Below, one piece after another: positions 1-9,148 of a stretch of DNA of 64,000 bases. The notes beneath the pieces are model-generated. The model was not told where the DNA came from. It was given only the letters and a program-made list of their open reading frames with translations, and made no database searches. Made by a program: the position numbers and the translations under genes. Position 1 is the stretch's first letter. Each line of letters opens with the position of its first letter. Origin of the DNA: Rahnella sp. AA (lineage in GTDB: Bacteria > Pseudomonadota > Gammaproteobacteria > Enterobacterales > Enterobacteriaceae); contig NZ_PITQ01000017.1 of assembly GCF_002834385.1 (NCBI RefSeq), forward strand, positions 1 through 64,000, given 5' to 3'.

Positions 1-415
1 ATCGTTTAAGTCCCTTTTACACAGGCCGTAAACCGGTGACTCCCTGTGAATTATTCCGTTATCCCGCCACCGTCCGCGGTGAGGTTACCTGAGATGGTTT
101 TTACTTAAGTCAAATTGTGGTGGTGTGGTTCTACTCAGAAACCGGACTAACAGAAGGGGTAATGAATGGTGTTAAGCATTTTTGCAGAAATTAAGTATTT
201 CTGAATGTAAATCTGGAGGGTTTTAAAGGTTGTTAGAAATTTTCATATAAATTATATAGATAAGTCTGATGAATAGAGACAGTGAATAAAGAATTTCTGT
301 TAGTGATTTCTGTCTCTTTGTCTGGCGCGGAAAAAGCTCCACGCCAGTATTTTGGACGTCTTGTCAGGGAAACCGGATGCACAACATCAGCGGTTTGATA
401 AAGCGAAGTTAATCA
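1..415. other. intergenic stretch, possible structured leader at 5-117
   Basis: No convincing coding region is seen. Bases about 5-117 can fold: a TTAAGT/ACTTAA closing pair at the two ends, a CACAGG...CCTGTG hairpin near 20-49 and a CACCG...CGGTG hairpin near 67-80. This could be a 5-prime leader or riboswitch for a gene lying left of the window, but I could not match it to a known family. Bases 118-415 are AT-rich, with a CTGGCG/CGCCAG inverted repeat near 322-345. Confidence 0.3.
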
Positions 416-2023
416 TTACGGTGTCACTCCCGACGTCGTTTTGACTTTCACATCCGTCGTTGCCGCCGGGCCGAAGACGGTGTAGGTCGGCAAATCGACG
501 TTCTGGTACGGCTCCCAGCCACCGCCGAGGGCTTTGTACAGTGACACCAGATCGGTGCTGGTTTTCACCTTCGCTTCGGCGGATTGCTGATGCGCCTGCG
601 CGAGCTGGCGCTGGGCGTCGAGCACGTTGATGAACGTTGAAAGCCCCTGACGGTAACTGTCGCTGGCGAGATCAAACGCTGTCTGTAACGCTTCGGTCGT
701 CTGCTCTAATCCGTTCACCTGATCCTGATCCGTGCGGTAATTCACCAGTGCATTATCGACGTCCTGAAGCGCGGTCAGTACCGTCTGGCGGTAGTTCAGC
801 GCGGCATTAGCCTGCTGTGCGCGGGAAAGATGCACGCTGGAAACCAGACGTCCGCCCTGGAAGATCGGCAGCGTGACCTGCGGGCCGAAGGAGTAGAAAT
901 GGCTGCTCCAGTTGTCGAGATAACTCACGTCAGTGTTACGCATCCCGAACTGGCCGGTGAGGGAAATACTCGGGAACATCTGCGCGACGGAGACGCCGAT
1001 ATTGGCGGTCGCCGCGTGAAGATCGGCTTCGGCTTTGCGCACGTCCGGGCGGCGACGCGCCAGCTGCGACGGCACGCCCACCGGGACGGCAGCGGGCAGG
1101 GCAGGCATCGGTTTTGGTGCGGTCAGTTCGGCATCCAGCGAGCCCGGCGTCTGGCCGAGCAGAACCGCCAGCCCGTTCATCGCCTGACGTTCCTGCGCCT
1201 GATACTGCGGCAACTGGGCGCGCAATGAACCCAGTTGTGCGCGGGCGTTTTCGACATCCAGCTGTGGCGAAAGGCCGTTCTTCTGGCGGTTTTGCGTGAG
1301 ATCCAGCGTCTGCTGCGCGACGTCGATTTGCGTCTGAATCGCCGCCGTCACGCTTTGCGCGCCACGCAGTTGCAGATACGCGCGGGCCACTTCGGCTTCC
1401 AGCGACACCAGCGCATCATTGCGTTGTTCGACAGAAGACTGTGTCTGCGCATTCGCGGCCTCAACCTGACGCCGCGTGCCGCCAAATAAATCCAGCTCCC
1501 AGCTGGAGTCAAAACTTCCCTGATATAAATTCACGGGCCGCGTCGCCGTACTGATGGCGCCGGAGGCTTCCGGACCGAGATCGTTCAGTTGCTGCGAGGC
1601 ACCGCTGGAATCCAGAATACCTTTCAGGCCAAGCTGCTGACGCGTGGCTTTTGCGCTGCCCTGAACCGACGGCAGCCAGGCGCCTTCGGCCTGTTTGACC
1701 TGCTCGCGGGCACCGGCAATGCGCAGCACCGCCTGTTGCAGGGAGATATTCCCGGCAATCGCGCGGGTGATCAGGCTGTCGAGCTGCGGGTCATTAAACG
1801 CTTTCCACCATAGCGGATTCGGCTCCGAGGGCAGGGCGATGGACGCGCCGTCGGCGTCTTTCGGCTTCGTCATGTCGTTATAAGCGCCCGGCGTGACCGG
1901 GTTCGGCTTCTGGTAATCAGGGCCTACGGAGCAGCCCGCCAGCGCCAGCGTGAGAGCCGAAACGGTAAACAATGTGGTCTTATTCAACTTCCGGGTCGTA
2001 TTCAACTTAATGTGCTCCGGCAT
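416..2023 (-). CDS. outer-membrane efflux lipoprotein, NodT/OprM family
   Basis: Outer-membrane channel (TolC-like factor) of a tripartite drug efflux pump. The 535-residue protein starts with a lipoprotein signal ending in the lipobox LALAGC, so it should be lipidated at Cys31. Two outer-membrane efflux domains follow (about 70-280 and 300-500), with the long helical, Gln/Ala-rich repeats expected of a trimeric periplasmic tunnel and the RRRPDV motif typical of NodT-family members. It is the last gene of a three-gene operon; its start overlaps the end of the MFS gene by 17 bases, suggesting translational coupling. The family is clear; the substrate is unknown. Having its own outer-membrane partner means the pump need not share TolC. 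Confidence 0.93.
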   Translation of the reverse strand: MPEHIKLNTTRKLNKTTLFTVSALTLALAGCSVGPDYQKPNPVTPGAYNDMTKPKDADGASIALPSEPNPLWWKAFNDPQLDSLITRAIAGNISLQQAVLRIAGAREQVKQAEGAWLPSVQGSAKATRQQLGLKGILDSSGASQQLNDLGPEASGAISTATRPVNLYQGSFDSSWELDLFGGTRRQVEAANAQTQSSVEQRNDALVSLEAEVARAYLQLRGAQSVTAAIQTQIDVAQQTLDLTQNRQKNGLSPQLDVENARAQLGSLRAQLPQYQAQERQAMNGLAVLLGQTPGSLDAELTAPKPMPALPAAVPVGVPSQLARRRPDVRKAEADLHAATANIGVSVAQMFPSISLTGQFGMRNTDVSYLDNWSSHFYSFGPQVTLPIFQGGRLVSSVHLSRAQQANAALNYRQTVLTALQDVDNALVNYRTDQDQVNGLEQTTEALQTAFDLASDSYRQGLSTFINVLDAQRQLAQAHQQSAEAKVKTSTDLVSLYKALGGGWEPYQNVDLPTYTVFGPAATTDVKVKTTSGVTP

Positions 2024-3575
2024 TACCTTCGCTCTTAACCGGCGAAAGCAGGAAACAAAATGGGATCAAAATAACAGCGACGATGGCGCAATAGCCGAAC
2101 ACATCGATGTAAGCCAGGATGCGCGATTGCGAGATCATTTCCTGATACATCTTCACGGTGGCGAGCTGCATCGGGTCGCCGACGACGTGGGCGAAATCAC
2201 GGATCGCGGCGGCACTTTTGCTGACGGCCTGATTAAACTGTTCATTGAGCGGCGACATGTTGTGCGCCATGTGTGCGCTGTGTGCCTGCGTTCGCTCGGT
2301 CACACCGGCCGTGGCCAGCGAAATCCCGATCGAGCCTGCGACGTTACGGAACATGGTAAACAGCGCGGCGGCGTCGGCGTTCATCCGCTGCGGAATAGTG
2401 ATGAACGCGATGGTCGTCAGCGGCACAAACAGGAAGCCCAGCCCGATCGACTGCGCGCTGCGGTACAGCACCAGCGTTTCGAAATCGACGTCCGGCGTCA
2501 GCGTGGCCGAATAGATAAACGACGCGGCGAGCAGGAAGAAGCCGAACGCAATGATGTAGCGCGTCTGCACAATGGGCATCAGTTTCAGCACCAGCGGGAT
2601 CGACAACACAATCAGCACCGCGCCGGGCGACATCACCAGCCCGGAAAGCGTGGCGGTATAGCCTAACTGCTGCTGCGCCAGCTGCGGAATCACCACTGAG
2701 CTGCCGTACAAAATCATCGCCATACCGGCCATCAGTAAACCGGCGACGGCAAAGTTTTTATCCTTCATACAGCGCAGATCGACCACCGGTTTTTTGGCAT
2801 AAAGCAGCCAGTAAATCGCGCCGACAATCCCGGTTGCCGCCAGCACCGCAAAGGTGACGATGAAGCCGGATTTAAACCAGTCGTCGTCCTCGCCGCGGTC
2901 CATCATGACCTGCAAACAGCCCAGCCCGAGCGCAATCAGCCCGATACCGATGTAATCAATACTGAGTTTGCCTTTAGCTTTACGCTCCCACGGCGGATCT
3001 TCCAGCAACTGATAAATCGCCAGCAGGGCAATAATCCCCACCGGAATGTTGATGAGAAACACCCAGCGCCAGCTGAAGTTATCGGTGATGTAACCGCCGA
3101 GCGTCGGCCCGACAACGGGGGCCACGATGATGGCAATCGACGACAGACCAAACGCCTTGCCGCGATCTTCCGGCTTGAAATAATCCAGCAGCACCGATTG
3201 CTGAATCGGCTGCAAACCACCGCCGAAGAACCCCTGCAACACGCGGAACAAAATCATCTGCCACAGTTCGGTTGCGATACCGCACAGGAAAGAGCAGACG
3301 GTGAACATCGCGATACAGATCAGGAAGTAGGTTTTGCGGCCCATCACGCGGCTGAGAAACGCGGAAATCGGCAACACAATGCCGTTGGCCACCAGATATG
3401 ACGTTAAAACCCAGGTCGATTCGTCATAGCTGGAGGACAGCGAACCGGCGACGTGCGGCAGCGCCACGTTAACAATGGTGGTGTCCAGGATTTCCATGAA
3501 CACCGCAATGGTTACGACGGCGGCAACTGCCCACGGATTGGCCTTGGGTTTCCAGTAGCTGCGATCTTCATTCAT
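2007..3575 (-). CDS. DHA2-family MFS drug exporter (EmrB-like)
   Basis: Inner-membrane proton-driven multidrug transporter of 522 residues, the usual size for 14-TM DHA2 proteins. The motif-C region (VVGPTLGGYI, about 154-163) marks an antiporter, and LDTTIVNVALP in the first helix is characteristic of EmrB relatives. Its ATGA start overlaps the stop of the HlyD-type adaptor by 4 bases and its end overlaps the outer-membrane factor, so all three are surely co-transcribed. It works as EmrB does, passing substrate to the adaptor and channel. No local regulator is encoded next to it. Confidence 0.93.
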   Translation of the reverse strand: MNEDRSYWKPKANPWAVAAVVTIAVFMEILDTTIVNVALPHVAGSLSSSYDESTWVLTSYLVANGIVLPISAFLSRVMGRKTYFLICIAMFTVCSFLCGIATELWQMILFRVLQGFFGGGLQPIQQSVLLDYFKPEDRGKAFGLSSIAIIVAPVVGPTLGGYITDNFSWRWVFLINIPVGIIALLAIYQLLEDPPWERKAKGKLSIDYIGIGLIALGLGCLQVMMDRGEDDDWFKSGFIVTFAVLAATGIVGAIYWLLYAKKPVVDLRCMKDKNFAVAGLLMAGMAMILYGSSVVIPQLAQQQLGYTATLSGLVMSPGAVLIVLSIPLVLKLMPIVQTRYIIAFGFFLLAASFIYSATLTPDVDFETLVLYRSAQSIGLGFLFVPLTTIAFITIPQRMNADAAALFTMFRNVAGSIGISLATAGVTERTQAHSAHMAHNMSPLNEQFNQAVSKSAAAIRDFAHVVGDPMQLATVKMYQEMISQSRILAYIDVFGYCAIVAVILIPFCFLLSPVKSEGNAGAH

Positions 3576-4747
3576 TCGACGGTCACCGTCGGTTCAACAG
3601 ACAGGCCGAGCGGCAGATGATGATTTTCATCCAGACCGCTGTCGATGACGATTTTGACCGGTACGCGCTGCACAATTTTCACATAGTTACCGGTGGCATT
3701 TTCCGCCGGAAAGGCCGAGAAGCGCGAGCCGGTGCCTTGCTGAATACTGTCGACGTGACCATGAAGTTTGATGTCCGGGAACGCATCCACGGTGATTTCC
3801 ACTTTATTGCCCGGACGCATGCGCTCAAGCTGCGATTCTTTATAGTTGGCGGCGATCCAGATCTCTTTCGACACCACCGAGAACAGCGATGAACCGGCCT
3901 GCACCAGCGTACCGAGCTGCACATTACGCTTGGTGACGTAGCCGTCGAACGGTGCGCGAACCTGCGCATACGAGAGATTCAGTGTGGCATTTTCGAGCTG
4001 CGCTTTGGCCTGTTCAACCTGTTGCTGACGGGCTTCAACGTTGGTTTCAGCCTGACGAATATTAAGCTGAACCTGTGCGGCGACCTGCACCTGCGCTTTG
4101 GCATTTTCCAGGTCTGCGGCGGCTGAACGTACCTGCGCGTTGGACGTATCGATATTCTGTTGCGTGGTCGCCCGCGGATCGACACCGCGCTGACGACGGA
4201 AATCTGCCGTGGCGTTAAGTAAATTGGCTTCCGCACGCGTCTGCTGGGCTTTTGCCTGCGCCAGCTGCGCCGGATACTGCACTTTCGCCAGATCATACTG
4301 AACCTGCGCCTGATGCAGTTGGGCAACCGCCAGCCCAAGCTGCGCCTGCGCGGCATCGCGCTGCGCCGTGGCATCACGCGGATCGATTTCCACCAGCAGA
4401 TCGCCTTTATGTACAAACTGGTTATCTTTCACCGCCAGATTAGTGACATAACCGGCAATTTTCGGCGCAATGGTCACGGCGTCGCCTTCGGTAAAGGCAT
4501 CGTCGGTGCTGATCTGATCTTTGGTCATCAGCCACCAGACCAGCGCCACGACCAGCATGACCACCACAACAATACCGAGAATAATCAGCGGTTTCTTGCC
4601 CGGGCCTTTGCGGGTTTCATTCGCTTCTTCGCTATTGTTGTTCTGGTTTCCCTTGTTGTGACCTTCTCCTGATTTTACCTGGCTGGAATCGTGTTCTGAG
4701 TGTGCGTCATCCGACGCGGAAGGCTGTGCTTTGTTATCGTTTGTCAT
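3572..4747 (-). CDS. HlyD/EmrA-type membrane-fusion protein
   Basis: Periplasmic adaptor of the pump encoded downstream. It has an N-terminal Asn/Glu/Lys-rich cytoplasmic tail, a single TM segment, a biotinyl-lipoyl-like half (TIAPKIAGYVTNLAV), a long Ala/Gln-rich coiled-coil hairpin, and a second lipoyl half with the APFDGYVTKRNVQ strand followed by a beta-barrel. I chose the ATG at 4747 (391 aa) over an upstream in-frame ATG at 4786 because AGAAGAG lies just before it and the extra 13 residues are not EmrA-like. First gene of the adaptor-transporter-channel operon. Confidence 0.92.
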   Translation of the reverse strand: MTNDNKAQPSASDDAHSEHDSSQVKSGEGHNKGNQNNNSEEANETRKGPGKKPLIILGIVVVVMLVVALVWWLMTKDQISTDDAFTEGDAVTIAPKIAGYVTNLAVKDNQFVHKGDLLVEIDPRDATAQRDAAQAQLGLAVAQLHQAQVQYDLAKVQYPAQLAQAKAQQTRAEANLLNATADFRRQRGVDPRATTQQNIDTSNAQVRSAAADLENAKAQVQVAAQVQLNIRQAETNVEARQQQVEQAKAQLENATLNLSYAQVRAPFDGYVTKRNVQLGTLVQAGSSLFSVVSKEIWIAANYKESQLERMRPGNKVEITVDAFPDIKLHGHVDSIQQGTGSRFSAFPAENATGNYVKIVQRVPVKIVIDSGLDENHHLPLGLSVEPTVTVE

Positions 4748-5011
4748 AGTGCTCTTCTGGTTATCGGCGGCTACGTGCCGGAACAAAGAAATCTTGTTTT
4801 AAGCTAGATTGTATTGATGTAAATGCAAGTAAATCCATGTCAATAAACCTTAGTCAGGGCACGAAGATCCAAACCATAGGGAAGGTCTTAAAAGTGAGAA
4901 ATGGGTTATAATGCCGGACTGGTATTTGTATTTATCAAATAAAATTGATTATCTGCTTCAGGAAATCCCTGTGATTAATTCTCAAAAAAATCTGCTTATC
5001 CGGAGCCATTC

Positions 5012-5923
5012 ATGAGCCGCCCGGCCCCTTCCTATAAAGGGCTGACACGTATCGCGTCTCTGGTTTCTGTCTGCGTGGCGCTGGTGCTGGTGTGCATCAA
5101 AGTCTGGGCGTGGGTGGCGACGGGCTCTATTGCTTTGCTGACCTCGGCAGCTGACGGGCTGGTCGATGTGCTGGCGTCCATGGTGACGCTGATTGGCGTG
5201 CGTTACGCCCTGCGTCCTGCTGACAAAGGGCACCGTTACGGGCACGGCAAAGCCGAAGCCGTCGCCGCTTTTGTCCAGGCGTTGTTGCTGGGTGCGGCCG
5301 GGCTGGTGCTCGGCGGGGAATCCATCGGACGCATTATTAACCCTGCGCCGCTGGCGCAACTCGGGCTGGGGATTTGGGTCATCATCATCAGCTGTATCGC
5401 AGCGACTTGTCTGGTGCTGATGCAAACTTACGTGGTGAAACGTACCGGTTCCACGGCGATTGCCGCCGACCGGGCGCATTACATCACCGACGTCGCGGTG
5501 AATATCGCCGTGCTGCTGGCGCTGATTTTCGAACGCTATTTTGGCTGGACGCGTTCTGACTCCATCGGCGCATTGCTGATTTCTTTCTATATGATCTGGA
5601 ATGCACGTGGCATGGCGGCGGATGCGCTGACGCAGTTACTGGACAGGGAGCTGAGTGCCGACGATCGTCAGCGTGTGAAAGACGCCGTGCTGAGCGTGAC
5701 CGGCGTGAAAGGCGTGCATGACATCCGCACCCGTAACGGCGGCGACCGCGTTTTCGTGGAGTTCCACGTGGAAGTGGACGGCAGCCTGAGCGTGGATATC
5801 GGGCACGACATCGGCGACGCGGCGGAAATGGCGGTGGGTAAACTGTTCAAGTTTGCCGATGTGACGGCGCATCTGGAACCTGACGGCATCGACGACGATC
5901 GTCTCGATAACCTGCTGCGCTGA
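5012..5923 (+). CDS. cation diffusion facilitator metal exporter (FieF/YiiP-type)
   Basis: Inner-membrane Zn/Fe/Cd-proton antiporter of the CDF family, 303 residues as in FieF. Six TM helices are followed by a cytoplasmic ferredoxin-like domain (about 205-290). The transport-site ligands of YiiP are all present at matching positions: Asp48 and Asp52 in TM2 (SAADGLVD), His156 and Asp160 in TM5 (AHYITD). The loop motif GHRYGHGKAEA is also typical. Outside these sites it is clearly diverged from E. coli FieF, so it may be a paralogue and I give no symbol. Monocistronic, with a terminator right after it. Confidence 0.88.
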   Translation: MSRPAPSYKGLTRIASLVSVCVALVLVCIKVWAWVATGSIALLTSAADGLVDVLASMVTLIGVRYALRPADKGHRYGHGKAEAVAAFVQALLLGAAGLVLGGESIGRIINPAPLAQLGLGIWVIIISCIAATCLVLMQTYVVKRTGSTAIAADRAHYITDVAVNIAVLLALIFERYFGWTRSDSIGALLISFYMIWNARGMAADALTQLLDRELSADDRQRVKDAVLSVTGVKGVHDIRTRNGGDRVFVEFHVEVDGSLSVDIGHDIGDAAEMAVGKLFKFADVTAHLEPDGIDDDRLDNLLR

Positions 5924-5945
5924 CCGGTTTTCCGCGCCCGCAATG

Positions 5946-5978
5946 AAAAACCTCCGCCAGTGATGGCGGAGGTTTTTT
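5946..5978. terminator. bidirectional rho-independent terminator
   Basis: ACCTCCGCC/GGCGGAGGT stem flanked by A and T runs, between the CDF exporter and the end of the cio operon. It serves both converging transcripts. Confidence 0.85.
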
Positions 5979-5988
5979 GTTTGTGGGA

Positions 5989-6156
5989 TCAGTGTGTGCG
6001 CATTCCCGCTGCGGCCATCAGCAATTTAAACACCGAGGCGACAACAAACAGCGCCAGTACGCTGCCCAGCCAGATGGTCGCCATCCAGCAGACGCGTTTC
6101 CAGAAAGGCTGACGAATAACGGTTTCATCATCCATTTCCCTGATGAGCTTCTTCAT
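5989..6156 (-). CDS. DUF2474 small membrane protein of the bd oxidase
   Basis: A 55-codon gene. The product starts MKKLIREMDDETV, then has a basic-aromatic stretch (FWKRVCWM) and one TM helix rich in Leu/Val (WLGSVLALFVVASVFKLLM). This matches the DUF2474 proteins found directly after cioAB-type oxidase genes, which play the role that CydX plays for CydAB. The start follows the cioB stop by 15 bases, with a strong GGAGGAG ribosome site. It is likely a structural or assembly subunit of the oxidase; that role is inference from position and family. Confidence 0.85.
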   Translation of the reverse strand: MKKLIREMDDETVIRQPFWKRVCWMATIWLGSVLALFVVASVFKLLMAAAGMRTH

Positions 6157-6171
6157 TTACTCCTCCGCATC

Positions 6172-7179
6172 TCAGTGATAGCCCTGTTCCGGCGTCACTT
6201 TCCCTCTGAACACGTAATAGCTCCAGAAGGTATAAACCAGAATAATCGGGATAATAAACAGCGCGCCGACCAGCATGAACCCCTGACTTTGCGGCGGAGC
6301 GGACGCCTCCCAGATGGAAACGGACGGCGGAATAATGTTCGGCCAGATGCTGATCCCAAGACCGGTATATCCGAGGAAGATCAGTGCCAGCGTCAGCAGG
6401 AACGGCGAGTGGTGCGCCTGGCGGTTTATCGCGCGCAACATCCAAAACGCCACCACCAGCACCAGCACCGGAACCGGCAGGAACCAGAACAGATCCGGCA
6501 CACTGAACCAGCGTGCGGCGATGGCGGCGTGCGTCAGCGGCGTCCAGACGCTGATGATCACCAGCACGGTCAGAAAGGTGAAAAGCAGTGGTTTTGCACA
6601 GCGGTGCATGCTTTCCTGCAGGCGGCCTTCGGTTTTCATAATGAGCCACGTACAGCCGAGCAGGGCGTAGGTCACGACCAGCCCGAAGCCGCAGAACAGA
6701 TTGAACGGCGTCAGCCAGTCCAGCGCGCCACCGGCATAGGCGCGGTTAACCACCGGAATGCCGCCGACGACCGCGCCAAGCACCACACCCTGACAAAACG
6801 TTGCCAGCACCGAACCGGCAATAAACGATTTGTCCCAGACGTGACGTTTTGCCGCGCTGGCTTTGAAGCGAAACTCAAAAGCCACGCCGCGGAAAATCAG
6901 GCCGAACAGCATTAATGTGAGCGGAATAGTCAGCGCGTCGAGCACCACGGAATACGCCAGCGGAAACGCGCCAAACAGCGCCGCACCGCCGAGCACCAGC
7001 CAGGTTTCGTTGCCGTCCCAGACTGGCGCGACGGTGTTCATCATCACATCGCGCTCATGCTCTGCTTTCACCAGCGGAAACAGCAGGCCGATGCCCAGAT
7101 CAAAGCCGTCCATCACCACGTACATCATCACGCCAAAGACGATGATCAAAAACCAAATCAGCGGAAGATCGATACCCAT
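6172..7179 (-). CDS. cioB: cytochrome bd-type oxidase subunit II
   Basis: 335-residue integral membrane subunit II of a bd quinol oxidase (CydB family). The N-terminal WDGNETWLVLGG motif (about 52-63), involved in the proton/oxygen channel and haem-site packing, is intact. It has eight or nine predicted TM helices and ends in FRGKV. It starts one base after the cioA stop region and is followed closely by a DUF2474 gene. I use the cio name because the partner subunit has the short Q-loop and the operon carries DUF2474; the plain annotation cydB would also be defensible. Confidence 0.9.
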   Translation of the reverse strand: MGIDLPLIWFLIIVFGVMMYVVMDGFDLGIGLLFPLVKAEHERDVMMNTVAPVWDGNETWLVLGGAALFGAFPLAYSVVLDALTIPLTLMLFGLIFRGVAFEFRFKASAAKRHVWDKSFIAGSVLATFCQGVVLGAVVGGIPVVNRAYAGGALDWLTPFNLFCGFGLVVTYALLGCTWLIMKTEGRLQESMHRCAKPLLFTFLTVLVIISVWTPLTHAAIAARWFSVPDLFWFLPVPVLVLVVAFWMLRAINRQAHHSPFLLTLALIFLGYTGLGISIWPNIIPPSVSIWEASAPPQSQGFMLVGALFIIPIILVYTFWSYYVFRGKVTPEQGYH

Positions 7180-7180
7180 T

Positions 7181-8599
7181 TCAAACTCCTTCGTCGTTCA
7201 GCGGTTCTTTAATAGCCGACAGCGGACGCGCCGGTGTGCGATGTTGCCCCGGTCCGCCGTGATCCTGATTCTGGCCTTCATGCGGCTGCGGCCCCTTGCG
7301 GATAAGCTTCATCATGTAGAGATAACCGACGCCAAACACTGAAGAATAAATCACCACGAACAGCAGCAGGCTGATGCTCATCTGCATCTCGCCGTGGCTG
7401 GAAACGGCGTCTTTGGTGCGCAGCAGGCCATAAACCACCCACGGCTGACGGCCAATTTCAGTGGTAAACCATCCCGCCAGCAAGGCCAGTAAGCCCGACG
7501 GCCCCATCAGCAATGCAAACCGCAGGAACGCTTTGTTCTCATAAAGATTGCCGCGCCAGCGCAGCCAGAGGCTCCACAACCCCAGAACGATCATCAGCAT
7601 GCCAAGCCCGGCCATAATGCGGAAACTGTAGAAAATGATGGTCGAGTCAGGCCGGTCTTCTTTCGGGAATGATTTCAGCGCCGGGATTTGCTGGGTCAGG
7701 CTGTGCGTGAGGATCAGGCTGCCAAGATAGGGGATTTCCAGCGAATAACGCGTTTCCTCACGGTTCATATCCGGGTAACCAAACAAAATCAGCGGCGTCG
7801 GTTCGCTGTTCTTGTTCTCCCAGTGGCCTTCAATCGCGGCGATTTTCGCAGGCTGATATTTCAGCGTGTTCAGCCCGTGCGCATCACCAATCAGCGCCTG
7901 AACCGGGGAAACGATCAGCGCCATCCACATCGCCATCGACAGCATGGTGCGCATTGCCGGGGTATTGCGCCCTTTAAGCAGATGCCAGGCGGCAGATGCA
8001 CCGACGAAAAACGCCGACGACAGGAACGCGGCGGTGGTCATGTGCAGCAAACGGTAGGGGAACGATGGATTGAAAATGACTTTCAGCCAGTCCACCGGCA
8101 CCACCTGATTGTTGACGATTTCGAAGCCCTGCGGCGTCTGCATCCAGCTGTTGGACGCGAGGATCCAGAACGTGGACATCAGCGTGCCGAGCGCGACCAT
8201 GCAGGTGGCGAAATAGTGCAGACCGGGGCCGACACGGTTCCAGCCGAACAGCATCACGCCCAGAAAACCCGCTTCGAGGAAGAAGGCGGTCAGCACTTCG
8301 TAGGTCAGCAGCGGGCCGGTGATGCTGCCCGCAAATGACGAGAAAAAGCTCCAGTTAGTCCCGAACTGATACGCCATCACCAGCCCGGACACCACGCCCA
8401 TGCCGAAATTTACAGCAAAGATTTTTGACCAGAAATGATAGAGGTCGCGATATTCCTCTTTTTTGGTTTTGAGCCACATCCCTTCAAGCACCGCCAGAAA
8501 ACTGGCCAGCCCGATGGTGATGGCGGGGAAAATTATATGAAAAGAAACGGTGAAGGCGAACTGTATACGAGCCAGTTCGAAGGCATCTAAACCCAACAT
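7181..8599 (-). CDS. cioA: cytochrome bd-type oxidase subunit I, short Q-loop
   Basis: Haem-bearing subunit I of a bd quinol oxidase, which reduces oxygen to water with quinol electrons at the inner membrane. At 472 residues it is about 50 shorter than E. coli CydA, the deficit falling in the Q-loop region; this is the CioA (cyanide-insensitive) type. Key residues are visible: His21, His186 (LLHMTTAAF), Glu101 and Glu109, a FRIMAGLGM segment carrying the haem-ligand Met, and the GRQPW motif at 383-387 next to Glu381. First gene of cioA-cioB-DUF2474. Cyanide tolerance and haem content are family inference. Confidence 0.92.
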   Translation of the reverse strand: MLGLDAFELARIQFAFTVSFHIIFPAITIGLASFLAVLEGMWLKTKKEEYRDLYHFWSKIFAVNFGMGVVSGLVMAYQFGTNWSFFSSFAGSITGPLLTYEVLTAFFLEAGFLGVMLFGWNRVGPGLHYFATCMVALGTLMSTFWILASNSWMQTPQGFEIVNNQVVPVDWLKVIFNPSFPYRLLHMTTAAFLSSAFFVGASAAWHLLKGRNTPAMRTMLSMAMWMALIVSPVQALIGDAHGLNTLKYQPAKIAAIEGHWENKNSEPTPLILFGYPDMNREETRYSLEIPYLGSLILTHSLTQQIPALKSFPKEDRPDSTIIFYSFRIMAGLGMLMIVLGLWSLWLRWRGNLYENKAFLRFALLMGPSGLLALLAGWFTTEIGRQPWVVYGLLRTKDAVSSHGEMQMSISLLLFVVIYSSVFGVGYLYMMKLIRKGPQPHEGQNQDHGGPGQHRTPARPLSAIKEPLNDEGV

Positions 8600-8751
8600 G
8601 AGAAGACCTATTTTTATAGCAGATGATGAAAGGGGATTTAACCATGAAGGGGAGTAGGTATAACAGGAACAGTATGGTGATAATTAGGTATAACAGTTGC
8701 GGGCCGCGGGCGGTTTTAATAACAAACCGAGAATATTTCGGTTTTTCACTT

Positions 8752-9118
8752 GCAGTGAAGGCTGACAGCTGACCGAGAAGATTTCGGTTTCTCAATTGCA
8801 GTGATCGCTCAGCGGCTTGTGCCGAAACCGACCAAAGAGGGCTATGACGAGCCCTCTTTGGAATCTCCGCGTCTTTTTTACTCCGCGCTACCGCTTGCTG
8901 GCTATGTTTCAGCCACTCCGGCTAGTGCCGCAAACGCCGCCGCTGCGCGGTACTTTCGCTTCGGGTTCGAACCTGCTCGAAAAAAGACTCTCGCTGTTTC
9001 TCACTCCTCACTCAACGTCGTTTTGAAAGCGGCCAATAGCTATGTAATTCGGAAGATAGATGCAGGCTGATTTTGATTTGCTCCTTCCCCTCTCACGAGG
9101 GGAAGGCCGGGATGGGGT
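8752..9118 (+). repeat. left arm of a ~735-bp imperfect inverted repeat
   Basis: Read forwards, this arm aligns along its whole length with the reverse complement of 9149-9487. Shared blocks in the same order are GCAGTGA-GGCTG, ATTTCGGTTT, GCCGAAACCGACC, a hairpin, GCTGGCTATGTTTCAGC, CGCTGCGCGGT, TGAAAGCGGCCA and a C-rich/G-rich hairpin. The hairpin at 8832-8861 (CCAAAGAGGGCT/AGCCCTCTTTGG) differs in sequence from its partner in the other arm but still pairs perfectly. About 45 bases at 8726-8760 and 8772-8806 form an extra degenerate tandem copy of the outer end. Confidence 0.8.
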
Positions 9119-9148
9119 GTTGGTTGTAGCGGCTCAGTGGCCTGCAAA

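Noticed and set aside
1950-2666. 238-codon open frame on the plus strand across the MFS gene
   Set aside because: Antisense shadow of a conserved transporter gene, with no homology or start signals.
5977-6915. 312-codon open frame on the plus strand across cioB
   Set aside because: Antisense to cioB in a GC-rich region, low-complexity, no ribosome site; cioB is clearly coding.
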